Assembly (NCBI RefSeq): GCF_024362385.1
Contig: NZ_CP101466.1
Span: forward strand, 434,001-498,000
Origin: Arthrobacter sp. DNA4
Lineage (GTDB): Bacteria > Actinomycetota > Actinomycetes > Actinomycetales > Micrococcaceae
Direction of reading: 5' to 3'
Length of the DNA stretch: 64,000 nt
Part shown: positions 57,083-64,000 of the stretch, one piece after another
How positions within the stretch are numbered: position 1 is the first letter of the stretch
Layout: each line of letters opens with the position of its first letter
The notes under the pieces: model-generated
Seen by the model: only the letters and a program-made list of their open reading frames with translations
Told to the model about the DNA's origin: nothing
Database searches by the model: none
Translations under genes and position numbers: made by a program

Positions 57083-58445
57083 CCTTTTCGCATACTGACC
57101 AGGGGACCGCCGAGGAAGCCTGGGCCCGGAGCGGACTGGCTGCTGTGCCGGAGCTGCCGCTCGACGCGGCCGAACTGGCGGCCATGCGCTTCGTGGTCCT
57201 GGCGGCCCATCCTGACGATGAAACTCTTGGCGCCGGGGGCTCATGGCTTCGCTGGCGGCGCTGGGAGCCGAGGTCGAAGTCCTGCTGTGCACCGCGGGGA
57301 GGGGTCGCACCCGGATTCGCCCACCACTACTGCCGGGCAGCTGGCCGCCGTCCGGCTGGCCGAGTTTTCCGCGGCCCTGGCCGCCCTGGGCCTGGCGGAC
57401 CGGTGGACGTTCCTCGGATTGCCGGACCGTGGACTGGGCGGCCATGCGGAAGCGATCGCCACTGCTGTCCGGGACGCTGCACAGCGGCTGGCCCCCGGAC
57501 CGGCTGGTCCTGGTGGCGCCGTACCGGGCCGACGGTCACGGTGACCATGATGCCCTTGGTGCGGCAGCGGCAGAAGTGGCCCGGCGCGACGGCCACGCCC
57601 TCCTGGAGTACCCCATCTGGTTCTGGCACTGGGCCACCCCCCAGGACCAGGACTGGCAGCAATGGGTCCGCTTCCATCTGGACGACGCCGCGCGCAAGGC
57701 CAAGAAGCACGCCATGGAGGAGCACGCAACCCAGGTGCAGCCGCTGTCGCCTCTTCCCGGTGATGAAACGTTGCTCAGCGGGGCATTCCTGGAGCACTTC
57801 TCGCGTGGCTACGAGGTTTTCGCCTGGACGCCCGCCCCCACTTCGTCCGGACGGCCGCATTCCAGCAGTGACGCCGAACTGGTCTTCGACGGCGTCCATG
57901 GCGGTTCGGAGGATCCCTGGAACTACGGCACAAGCTGGTACGAGCGGCGCAAACGCGCGCTCAGCCTTGCAGCCCTGCCGGCTGAATCGTATGAGCGCGG
58001 CCTGGAAGTGGGCTGTTCCATCGGGACGCTGACGGCGGAACTGGCAACGCGTTGCCGCACCCTGCTGGCGGTGGACGCCAGCGGGACCGCAGTGCGCAGG
58101 GCTTACCAACGGCTGGAAGGCATACCCGGGGTGCAGGTGGAGCAGCGGGTCCTGCCCGGATCCTGGCCCGTAGGAACATTCGACCTGGTAGTGGTTTCCG
58201 AAGTGGGTTACTACCTTGCCCCTGAAGAGCTGGCCCAGCTGTGGGACCGCGTGGAGGCCACCCTGGAACCGGGCGGAACCCTTCTCCTGTGCCACTGGCG
58301 GCATCCCATCACCGGCTGGGAGCTCGACGGGGACACCGTCCACACGCTGGCCCGGCAAAGACTGGGATGGCGGACGGCCGGGCTTTACCAGGAACGCGAC
58401 TTCCTGCTGGAAGTCCTGGTCGTTCCGGGCGGGGCGACGGAATGA
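57076..58445 (+). pseudogene. PIG-L deacetylase fused to class I SAM methyltransferase, three frameshifts
   Basis: One gene encoding two domains. The first is a GlcNAc-PI de-N-acetylase (PIG-L/LmbE) with the zinc motif FVVLAAHPDDETLGAGG and, in another frame, RADGHGDHDALGAAAA with the second ligand set. The second, after about residue 260, is a methyltransferase (LEVGCSIGTLTAELATRCRTLLAVDASG), near the NodS-like group. Three single-base indels break it: a missing C at 57240, a missing base near 57293-57304 and an extra C at 57491-57496. Otherwise the frame is intact to 58445. It deacetylates an N-acetylated sugar-like substrate and methylates it or a partner. Confidence 0.85.
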
Positions 58446-59239
58446 TGCCGGCCGGTCCGGGGGACGATGCTTCAAGGCCGCCATCCGTCCAAAGCGCCAA
58501 CAGCATCCAGCACGTTGCGGTCGTCATTCCGGCCCACAACGAGGAGCAGCACCTGGAACGGGCGCTCACTGCGGTCAGTTGCGCGGCAGACCGGGTCGAA
58601 GCGGAACTGCCGGAGGTTGCCGTGCAGGTGGTGGTTGTCCTGGACGGCTGCACGGACCGGTCCCCAGCGGTGGCCGCGCGGGCAGCTGCCGGGGATCCGC
58701 GGTACCTGCTCCTTCCCGTCAGCTTCGGGAGCGTGGGAAAAAGCCGGCGGGCCGGCGTCAGGGCCGCGCTGGAGAACTCAACCACGCGTACGCAGGCTGG
58801 CCGGGCAGCGGCGGCCCATTCCCTGCGGGGAATCTGGCTGGCCAACACAGATGCCGATTCCTGCGTGCCGCCACACTGGCTGGTGCGGCAACTGGAACTG
58901 GCTGCACTCGGCTTCGATGTTGTCCTTGGCACCGTGCAGCCGGACCCCCATGGCATGCACCACGAGCTGTTGGCCCGCTGGCATGCGCGGCACGCCGGCA
59001 CCGAGGACCACTCCCATGTGTACGGTGCCAACCTTGGAGTCCGTGCCTCTTCCTACCTCGCTGCAGGTGGTTTCCCCGGCGTCGATTTCGATGAAGACCA
59101 GGCGCTGGTCCACAGGCTTCGAGACAGCGGCGCGGGCATCGTTGCCACCGACACCACGAGGGTCCTCACATCAGGACGGACGGCGGGACGGGCGCCGCAC
59201 GGGTTCGCCGCGTATCTCCTGGCCCTGGCGCAGCCATAG
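58442..59239 (+). CDS. Glycosyltransferase family 2
   Basis: A 265-residue GT-A fold enzyme with VAVVIPAHNEEQHLERAL at the N-terminus (about residues 24-41), VVVVLDGCTDRSPAVAARAA, the metal-binding NTDADSCVPPHWL and a C-terminal GGFPGVDFDEDQALVHRLRDSG, with the ED(D/Q) motif. No membrane spans, so a cytosolic enzyme. It overlaps the preceding fusion gene (ATGA) and is the last gene of the cluster. Confidence 0.9.
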   Translation: MMPAGPGDDASRPPSVQSANSIQHVAVVIPAHNEEQHLERALTAVSCAADRVEAELPEVAVQVVVVLDGCTDRSPAVAARAAAGDPRYLLLPVSFGSVGKSRRAGVRAALENSTTRTQAGRAAAAHSLRGIWLANTDADSCVPPHWLVRQLELAALGFDVVLGTVQPDPHGMHHELLARWHARHAGTEDHSHVYGANLGVRASSYLAAGGFPGVDFDEDQALVHRLRDSGAGIVATDTTRVLTSGRTAGRAPHGFAAYLLALAQP

Positions 59240-59294
59240 GGCCGGGCGGAGTCACAGCAGCGGCACCTGACCCAAGAGCTGCCGGGGCATGGAA

Positions 59295-59324
59295 AAGGGC
59301 TGCTGCCGTACGGCAACAGCCCTT
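59295..59324 (+). terminator. Terminator hairpin after the GT2 gene
   Basis: AAGGGCTGCTGCCG pairs with CGGCAACAGCCCTT with one mismatch and a TA loop, 56 bases after the stop. Confidence 0.8.
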
Positions 59325-59402
59325 CGTTCCGGGACTTAATCTCCTGTGACTGCGTTGCTGACCTTCCCGGCCGCAGGCTTCAGCCGGCGCTTCCGCTTCG
59401 TG

Positions 59403-59660
59403 TCAGACCAGGTCCGGAGCGCTGGCAACGATGTAGTCCGCCGCAGCTGGTCCGGTCATGGAGAGGTTGTTGCTGTCCGGGTTGATTCCGGCATCGTGCA
59501 GGGCCTCCCAAAGAGCTTCCGGCTGCTGGAGTTCTGCCTTGTGCAGGAGGCACCAGCTTGTGTAAAGGCCGTATAGCTCGTCGCGCCGGAGGCCCAGCCC
59601 GGGCTCCCTGTCCGCGACAACTGCTTCGGCAAGAAACTGTTCAAAATGGGTAGCAGGCAT
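59403..59660 (-). CDS. Small hypothetical protein
   Basis: An 85-residue protein with helices LGLRRDELYGLYTSWCLLHKAEL and QPEALWEALHDAGINPDSNNLSM, reminiscent of a small DNA- or protein-binding helical bundle; ends TGPAAADYIVASAPDLV. The pattern LYxxWxxxH...W..L is regular, so it is likely a true gene. GAGCGGA lies near the start. No function known. Confidence 0.6.
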   Translation of the reverse strand: MPATHFEQFLAEAVVADREPGLGLRRDELYGLYTSWCLLHKAELQQPEALWEALHDAGINPDSNNLSMTGPAAADYIVASAPDLV

Positions 59661-60045
59661 GTCCGCTCATTAAGGGTCGACACTGATTCCGCCGTCTGCT
59701 TCAGCGGCCTTGCCCGGTTTCCAGGGGATCCCGGCGAGGTAATCAAGAAATTATTGTAGTTCTCTGTGCTTGTCCAGTTGGACCCGGCCAGGTTGCGCCC
59801 CGGCTGGTCACACCCTGTACAGTTCCGCGTCGAACAGCGGTGGAATGGTGCCGGGCGGGTTTGAGGGGGCCGACGGCGACTGGGGGGACTGGCCTCGGTC
59901 TCAGAAGAGGCCATCTCACCGCCGACCCCGTGTAACCCCGGGTTTCACTTCATCCCGGGAAAACCAAACAGGACCTTCAAGATGAATTTTCCTCCATCTC
60001 AAAGGTCCTGCCTAGTCCCCCTGTGCAGCGGCTGCACCTGCCTGC
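59661..60045. other. Intergenic region with a row of three hairpins
   Basis: No gene is seen in these 385 bases. Three hairpins follow each other: GGCCTC/GAGGCC (59891-59912), CCCGGG/CCCGGG (59937-59959) and CAGGACCTT/AAGGTCCTG (59969-60010). The last, with an inner AGATG/CATCT stem, is the likely terminator of the leftward yihY gene. A small RNA is possible. Confidence 0.5.
59969..60010 (-). terminator. Terminator hairpin after the YihY gene
   Basis: CAGGACCTT (59969-59977) and AAGGTCCTG (60002-60010) with an inner AGATG/CATCT stem. It lies 36 bases after the leftward stop. Confidence 0.7.
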
Positions 60046-61275
60046 CTAAGCGCTCCCGCCTGGTAAGCCGCCGTCGTCGGGCTCCCCGTTGCCGGCCCGG
60101 TGCTGCACCTTCTCGCGGACCCTGTCGCGGTGCCGCTCGCCTGGCCGGAGTTCGTTCTGTTCATTCCCCGCAGGCTGCCCGTCGGGGTTATCGCCGGAAT
60201 CGTGCTGCCCGTTCTCCGAGGCATACTGCTCCCGCAGTTCACGGCCGTGCTTGATGTCCTCTTCGATCTGCTTCTGCAGCTTCTCGCTTTTCTTGGTGTC
60301 CCTCGGCGGCAGCTGGATGGTTTCCTCTGCCTTGATACCGGCCTGGAGTTCGCGGCCGCGCTCCACCTCAGCGTCGAACTCAGCGCCGAAAAGAAGGGAC
60401 ATGTTCAGGATCCACAGCCACAGCAGCATGATGATCACACTGCCCAGTGCACCGTAGGTCTTGTTGTAGTTGCCGAAGTTGCCGACGTAGAAGCCGAAGC
60501 CCAGTGAAGCGATCAGGAAGACAAACAGGGCAATGCCGGACCCCATGCTCATCCACCGGAATTTGGGCTGCTTGACGTTGGGGGTGGCGTAGTACAGCAC
60601 GGCAATGATGGCGATGATCAGCGCGATCATGACCGGCCACTTGGCAATGTTCCAGACCATGAGGAAGGGCCCGCTGAGGCCGATCAGCCCGCCCACTGCC
60701 TCCGAAACCGGGCCGCTGAGGACCAGCATGCCGGCCAGCAGCGCCACGATGACCACGGCCAGGAGCGTGACGCCAAGCATGGTGCCGCGGAGTTTTACGA
60801 ACGCGCGCCCCTCGTCCACTTCGTAAATGCGGTTCATGGCCCGCCCGAAGGCTCCGACATATCCGGACGCCGACCACAGCGCGGTGACAATGCCGATCAC
60901 CAGGGTGAACCCGGCCGCCGGGGCGCTGGTCAGTTCCGACACCGGACCGCTGATGGTGTTGACCGTCTCCGCCGGGGCGAAGCCGCGCACGATTTCCAGC
61001 AAGGCGTTGGTGGTCTTCTGCGGATCCCCAAAGAGGCCAAGGAGCGAAACCAGTGCCAGCAGTGCCGGGAACAGCGAGAGAACGGCGTAATACGTCAGGG
61101 CCGCTGCCAGATCGGGGCACTGGTCCTTGGTGAACTCCCGGAGCGTCTTTTTGGTGATGTATTTCCAGGAAGGTTTATCCAGGTCCCTCGGGCTGGCAGG
61201 TTTCCTTGAATCGTTTGGATCCGGAGCCTGCCCCGCCTTGGCGGTGCTGGTCTCGGAATCGTCGTGAGTGGCCAT
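60046..61275 (-). CDS. YihY/BrkB family membrane protein
   Basis: A 409-residue protein with six spans in the central 280 residues: ALTYYAVLSLFPALLALVSL, FTLVIGIVTALWSASGYVGAF, LLAVVIVALLAGMLVLSG, IALIIAIIAVLYYATPNVK, IALFVFLIASLGFGFYV and SVIIMLLWLWILNMSLLFGAEF. Long charged tails lie at both ends; the C-tail is rich in Asp, Gln and Arg. These proteins were once called RNase BN in error; they are envelope proteins of unknown role. It is first of a leftward envelope cluster. Confidence 0.92.
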   Translation of the reverse strand: MATHDDSETSTAKAGQAPDPNDSRKPASPRDLDKPSWKYITKKTLREFTKDQCPDLAAALTYYAVLSLFPALLALVSLLGLFGDPQKTTNALLEIVRGFAPAETVNTISGPVSELTSAPAAGFTLVIGIVTALWSASGYVGAFGRAMNRIYEVDEGRAFVKLRGTMLGVTLLAVVIVALLAGMLVLSGPVSEAVGGLIGLSGPFLMVWNIAKWPVMIALIIAIIAVLYYATPNVKQPKFRWMSMGSGIALFVFLIASLGFGFYVGNFGNYNKTYGALGSVIIMLLWLWILNMSLLFGAEFDAEVERGRELQAGIKAEETIQLPPRDTKKSEKLQKQIEEDIKHGRELREQYASENGQHDSGDNPDGQPAGNEQNELRPGERHRDRVREKVQHRAGNGEPDDGGLPGGSA

Positions 61276-61379
61276 GGGGAAGTCCTCTCAATCAGGGGGC
61301 CAAGCGGACAGGCCGGCCCGCGGATGGCGGTGCCGGCCTGCCGATCAAACTGTTGCCTTACGGTGCCGCTGTGGGCTGA

Positions 61380-62041
61380 TCAGGTGTTTTGGATGTTGTC
61401 TTTGGCGTCTGTGGCGCGGTCTTTGACGTCGGAGGCTGCGTATTGGCCTTCGGTTTTGACGTTTTGGGCGGCGTCGGTGGCGGTGGCCTTGACGTTTTCC
61501 ATGGCTTCCTGGGCGGGTTCCTTGAGGTCCTGGGCCATGGTCTTGGCGGCTTCGGTGACCTGGGTTGCCAGGGGCTGGGCTGCGGTTTTGAGTTGGTCCG
61601 CGGCTTCGCGTTCTTTGTCGCTGGCCGGGATCAGGGAGGAGATCAGCATGCCGGCGCCGAACGCGATGAGCCCGGCGGCCAGGGGGTTGCCGGCGGTTTT
61701 GGCTTTGACCTGGTCCGGGGCGTGGGAGACGGCCTGGCCGGCGTCGGAGAGTTTCGCGGAGACGGTGTCCGAGGCCTGGTGCAGGCTGTCGCCGCGGTGT
61801 TCATGGCGTTGGTGGTGTGCCCGGCGCCGGTGGCGGTGGTGTCGTGGACTTTGGTGGTGGCGGTGTCTGCTGCTCCCATGATTTTCTCCTTCACCCCGGT
61901 CACGGCGTCGCGGACCTTGTCTGTTTGGCGGTGGACGATGTTGGACGGGGTGACTTTGTCGGCCACGGCGTCCACGTTGGTGCCCAGGCGTGCCCGGGTG
62001 GCTTCTATGTCTGCGCGGATGACGTCAGGGTTGTCGCTCAT
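61380..62041 (-). pseudogene. DUF3618 domain protein, one frameshift
   Basis: The N-terminal part has DVIRADIEATRARLGTNVDAVADKV, the DUF3618 signature, then charged helical sequence. At about 61793-61797 a missing base moves the frame; after that the second part runs to ALTLISSLIPASDKEREAADQL-like sequence with a membrane span and the Ala/Lys/Gln-rich VTEAAKTMAQDLKEPAQEAMENV. With one base restored it is a single protein of about 220 residues. It overlaps the holin-X gene (ATGA). Such proteins seem to act at the membrane in stress. Confidence 0.85.
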
Positions 62042-62468
62042 CGGTTTACCTCACGTGGTTTTAGGGTTGGGGGAATTTCTGAGAGGGTTTCCCCGGTTTG
62101 GGGCAGGCCCTTGATCTGCTTGAGTTCCTTGCGGCCGATGGAGGCCAGGACGGCGGCGATGATGGCCCAGATCACGGCGACGATCAGCGCGGACCAGCCC
62201 AGGGGCATGATGGCGCCCAGGGCCCACATCAGGGCCAGGGAGAGGAAGAGCAGGACGAAGTGTCCGCCGATCCCGGCGCCGCGAGCATCTTGGCGCCTTT
62301 GCCTGCGCGGGAGGTGGATTGTTTGAGTTCGGCTTTGGCCAGTTCCACTTCCTGGCGCATCAGGGTGGACAGGTCACGGGTTACGTCCCCGAGCAGGTCA
62401 CCGAGTGAGGCGTTGTCCGCTTTCACATGCGCCGCGCTGGGCGGCGGCTCCGGAATCTGACTACTCAT
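62038..62468 (-). pseudogene. Holin-X family (DUF1469) membrane protein, one frameshift
   Basis: Two halves of one protein of about 143 residues: an amphipathic N-terminus (SLGDLLGDVTRDLSTLMRQEVELAKAEL, helical), then in another frame two spans (PLGWSALIVAVIWAIIAAVLA) and a tail KELKQIKGLPQTGET. A missing G at about 62279-62283 in GCGCC/GCGAG explains the break; the restored text reads MLAGAGIGGHFVLL. The ATG overlaps the preceding stop (ATGA). Holin-X proteins are small actinobacterial membrane proteins with no proven hole-forming role. Confidence 0.85.
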
Positions 62469-63436
62469 CACAGCCCACCCGTCTGGCCGCCCCGGGTGCG
62501 GTCCTGGGTGAGGGGGTCGTTTGCCGTGGGATCGTCGGCGAGGGCGCGGTCACGGAGCGGGTCGTCCGAGAGTTGGTTTCCTGACCAGGGCTCTTCCACG
62601 AGCTGAGGGCTGTCCAGGCCGCTGGCCGGACCTGCCGCCTCCGGATAGCTGCTGCCCGGTGCGCCGCCGTCGTATCCGGCCGTTGTGGTGGCCGGGGCGG
62701 GCAGCTGGACCGGCGGGGGCGGAACCGTCCCGCCCGCAACGGGGTATGACTGGTTGTACTGGTCGCCGTAGGCGGCGCCGGAGTACTGGCCGGACAGGCC
62801 CGCTGCACCGGTGCCGGCAGTGGATGTTTCGGGAGGACCTGCGGTGAGGCCGCGGGTGAGGCGTCCGGCGAGGACGCCGGCGCCGGCGGCGAGGAGCAGG
62901 AAGGTTCCGGGCCGGTTGCGGGCGAACCGCTGGACCTCGTTCAGGAGGTCACCCGGCTCCCGGTTTTCCAGCCAGGTGGCCATCGAGGAAGTGCGCTCTG
63001 CCGCCTGGCGGACCAGGTCGCCGGCCATGCCCTGCTGGTCCGGGGCGCTGGCCATGCTGTGCAGCTGGGTGGAGATGTTGCGGATGCCTTCCGCGGCCTT
63101 CTGCTGCTGGGTGCCTGCCTGGCTGGTGAGGCCGGACTTTGCCTGGTGCAGCAGGTCCTGCGCATTGGCCTTCGCCTCATGCGCCACGTTCGCGGCTTCT
63201 TCCTTCGCCGTCTGGGCCACATTCTGCGCCGACCCCGCTGCGGTACGGGCAACATCGGCTGCTTCTTCCTTGGCTGCATCCTTGCGGGACGTGCCATAGG
63301 TGTCACCAGCCTGGCTGGCGCCGCCAAGGGGAGCGGCGGTTGACGGGAAGGTGGCGGGCTCCCGCTCGCCAGGGATTCCTGTATTGGTAAGCGGAGCCGT
63401 GTAGGCGGGATCCTCGGGCCATTGGTTCTCTGTCAT
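62468..63436 (-). CDS. Ala/Gln-rich membrane-associated protein with LEA-like repeats
   Basis: A 322-residue protein. About residues 50-115 form a low-complexity helical region (AKEEAADVARTAAGSAQNVAQ, AKANAQDLLHQAKSGLTSQAG) like late-embryogenesis proteins. A single span follows (GTFLLLAAGAGVLAGRLTRGL, about 195-215), then a Gly/Pro/Tyr/Gln-rich tail with SGQYSGAAYGDQYNQSYPVAGG. The last segment repeats DDP and (D/N)PLT. It is first in the three-gene group with the holin-X and DUF3618 genes, joined by an ATGA overlap. It may protect or tether at the membrane in stress. Confidence 0.8.
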   Translation of the reverse strand: MTENQWPEDPAYTAPLTNTGIPGEREPATFPSTAAPLGGASQAGDTYGTSRKDAAKEEAADVARTAAGSAQNVAQTAKEEAANVAHEAKANAQDLLHQAKSGLTSQAGTQQQKAAEGIRNISTQLHSMASAPDQQGMAGDLVRQAAERTSSMATWLENREPGDLLNEVQRFARNRPGTFLLLAAGAGVLAGRLTRGLTAGPPETSTAGTGAAGLSGQYSGAAYGDQYNQSYPVAGGTVPPPPVQLPAPATTTAGYDGGAPGSSYPEAAGPASGLDSPQLVEEPWSGNQLSDDPLRDRALADDPTANDPLTQDRTRGGQTGGL

Positions 63437-63502
63437 CTTCGCTCTCTTTCCAAGAAGGCCGGTTGTTGATCAAGAACCAGCAATACTGGCCGTAAAATGA
63501 TA

Positions 63503-63520
63503 AGCATGATTACTAATGAA
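63503..63520. promoter_or_regulatory. AGCATG-TTA motif in a divergent promoter region
   Basis: AGCATGATTACTAATGAA shares 13 of 18 bases with the motif at 12672 and 44918. It lies 67 bases before the leftward gene at 63436 and 93 bases before the rightward gene at 63613. Confidence 0.3.
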
Positions 63521-63612
63521 AGGTAAGTACCCTTGCTAAGCGAGTTATAACCGTTCCAAAAATGTCAGCCGGAATGGCGAGGGCCTGCCCGGTCACAACG
63601 AAGTGGAAAGTG

Positions 63613-64000
63613 GTGGGAAACGTGGATACAGCTCCATGGGTATGGGTGGTAGTTGCCGTTGTTGTGGTGGTACTGATCGTGCTGCTGCTCCTGGCCGGAG
63701 GAAGGCGCCGGAAAGCCATGCAGGAGAAGCGGGACCAGGAGCACCGGGAGAAGGCCGCCGAGATCCGGCGTGAAGCCGAGAATATGGAAATTGATGCCCG
63801 CGAGCGGGAGGCCAAGGCCATCCGGGCGCGAGCCGACGCCGAGCAGGCACAGGTTGACGCTGCGCGGCTGCGCCAGGAAGCAGAAAAGCGCAGCCAGGAA
63901 GCCCAGTCCCTGCGGGGCGACGTTGCCAGCCGCGCGCGGAAGGCGGACGAGCTCGATCCCGACGTGGGAACCGATGGCAGGCGGCAGGAACGCCCCGTAG
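63613..64000 (+). CDS. Membrane-anchored coiled-coil protein (3' end beyond window)
   Basis: The first 129 residues are in the window. There is one N-terminal span (VWVVVAVVVVLIVLLLLAG, about residues 10-28), then a long basic and acidic helix with heptad-like spacing (RREAENMEIDARERE, AEAKAIRARADAEQAQVD), typical of coiled coil. The GTG at 63613 is used; a GTG at 63622 is also possible. It is divergent from the LEA-like envelope gene and may belong to the same stress group. The rest of the gene and its function are not visible. Confidence 0.6.
   Translation, partial: MGNVDTAPWVWVVVAVVVVVLIVLLLLAGGRRRKAMQEKRDQEHREKAAEIRREAENMEIDAREREAKAIRARADAEQAQVDAARLRQEAEKRSQEAQSLRGDVASRARKADELDPDVGTDGRRQERPV

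Noticed and set aside
62038..62468. Prophage lysis module suggested by the holin-like protein
   Set aside because: No other phage genes; holin-X and DUF3618 pairs are common chromosomal envelope genes.

Overview
The window is high-GC DNA from an actinobacterium, most likely Micrococcaceae (Arthrobacter or Pseudarthrobacter type). This is inferred from the mix of genes seen: Ku and LigD end joining, dodecin, an MmyB-type regulator, a fructose PTS with its own HPr, DUF3618 and holin-X envelope genes, and a decayed DUF222-type HNH endonuclease tail. No rRNA, tRNA, CRISPR array, prophage or intact insertion sequence was found.

Layout. 0-4 kb: an epimerase fragment and two aldo/keto reductases diverge from an MmyB-type regulator with a nearby inverted repeat; then a small CPxSGxW protein and dodecin. 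4-10 kb: a tetronate (threonate-type) catabolic operon of kinase, dehydrogenase, GntP permease and class II aldolase, divergent from a FadR-type repressor with two matching TGTCAGACA sites. 10-17.5 kb: membrane proteins, an acyltransferase, an SDR and an MHS-type transporter. 17.7-21.4 kb: divergent ligD and ku. 21.5-27.3 kb: a methyltransferase/SRPBCC pair, then the fruR-fruK-fruA-ptsH unit. 27.4-32 kb: an esterase, then a HAD phosphatase/mutase with a GH65 disaccharide phosphorylase.

32-45 kb is the most coherent block, a glycine and one-carbon region. A leftward operon gcvP-gcvT-gcvH-glyA-sdaA-lipA lies back to back with a rightward CycA-type permease-purU pair and a MetF-like gene. All three transcription units begin with tandem glycine riboswitches. 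The gcvP and metF leaders are a 275-bp inverted repeat, identical except for 4 bases, and the copy extends through the ribosome binding site, the start codon and the first six codons. The MetF-like gene has therefore apparently acquired the gcvP leader.

45-55 kb holds an EcsC-like protein, PxpA, the HNH remnant, a DUF445 protein, a glycerophosphodiesterase, a CaiB-type protein, an AzlCD exporter, small hydrophilic proteins and a TetR regulator. 55-59 kb is a tight cluster of O-methyltransferase, acyl-CoA dehydrogenase-like protein, PIG-L deacetylase fused to a methyltransferase, and GT2 glycosyltransferase, a possible small glycan or glycolipid pathway. 60-64 kb is an envelope cluster: YihY, DUF3618, holin-X, an Ala/Gln-rich membrane-associated protein and a coiled-coil membrane protein cut by the window edge.

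Quality warning. Eight otherwise well-conserved genes carry single-base indels, eleven in total, mostly in G/C runs: gntP, the aldolase, sdaA, gcvT, the tetR gene (two that cancel), the PIG-L fusion (three), the DUF3618 gene and the holin-X gene. Their number and their presence in core genes suggest sequencing or assembly errors more than real decay.
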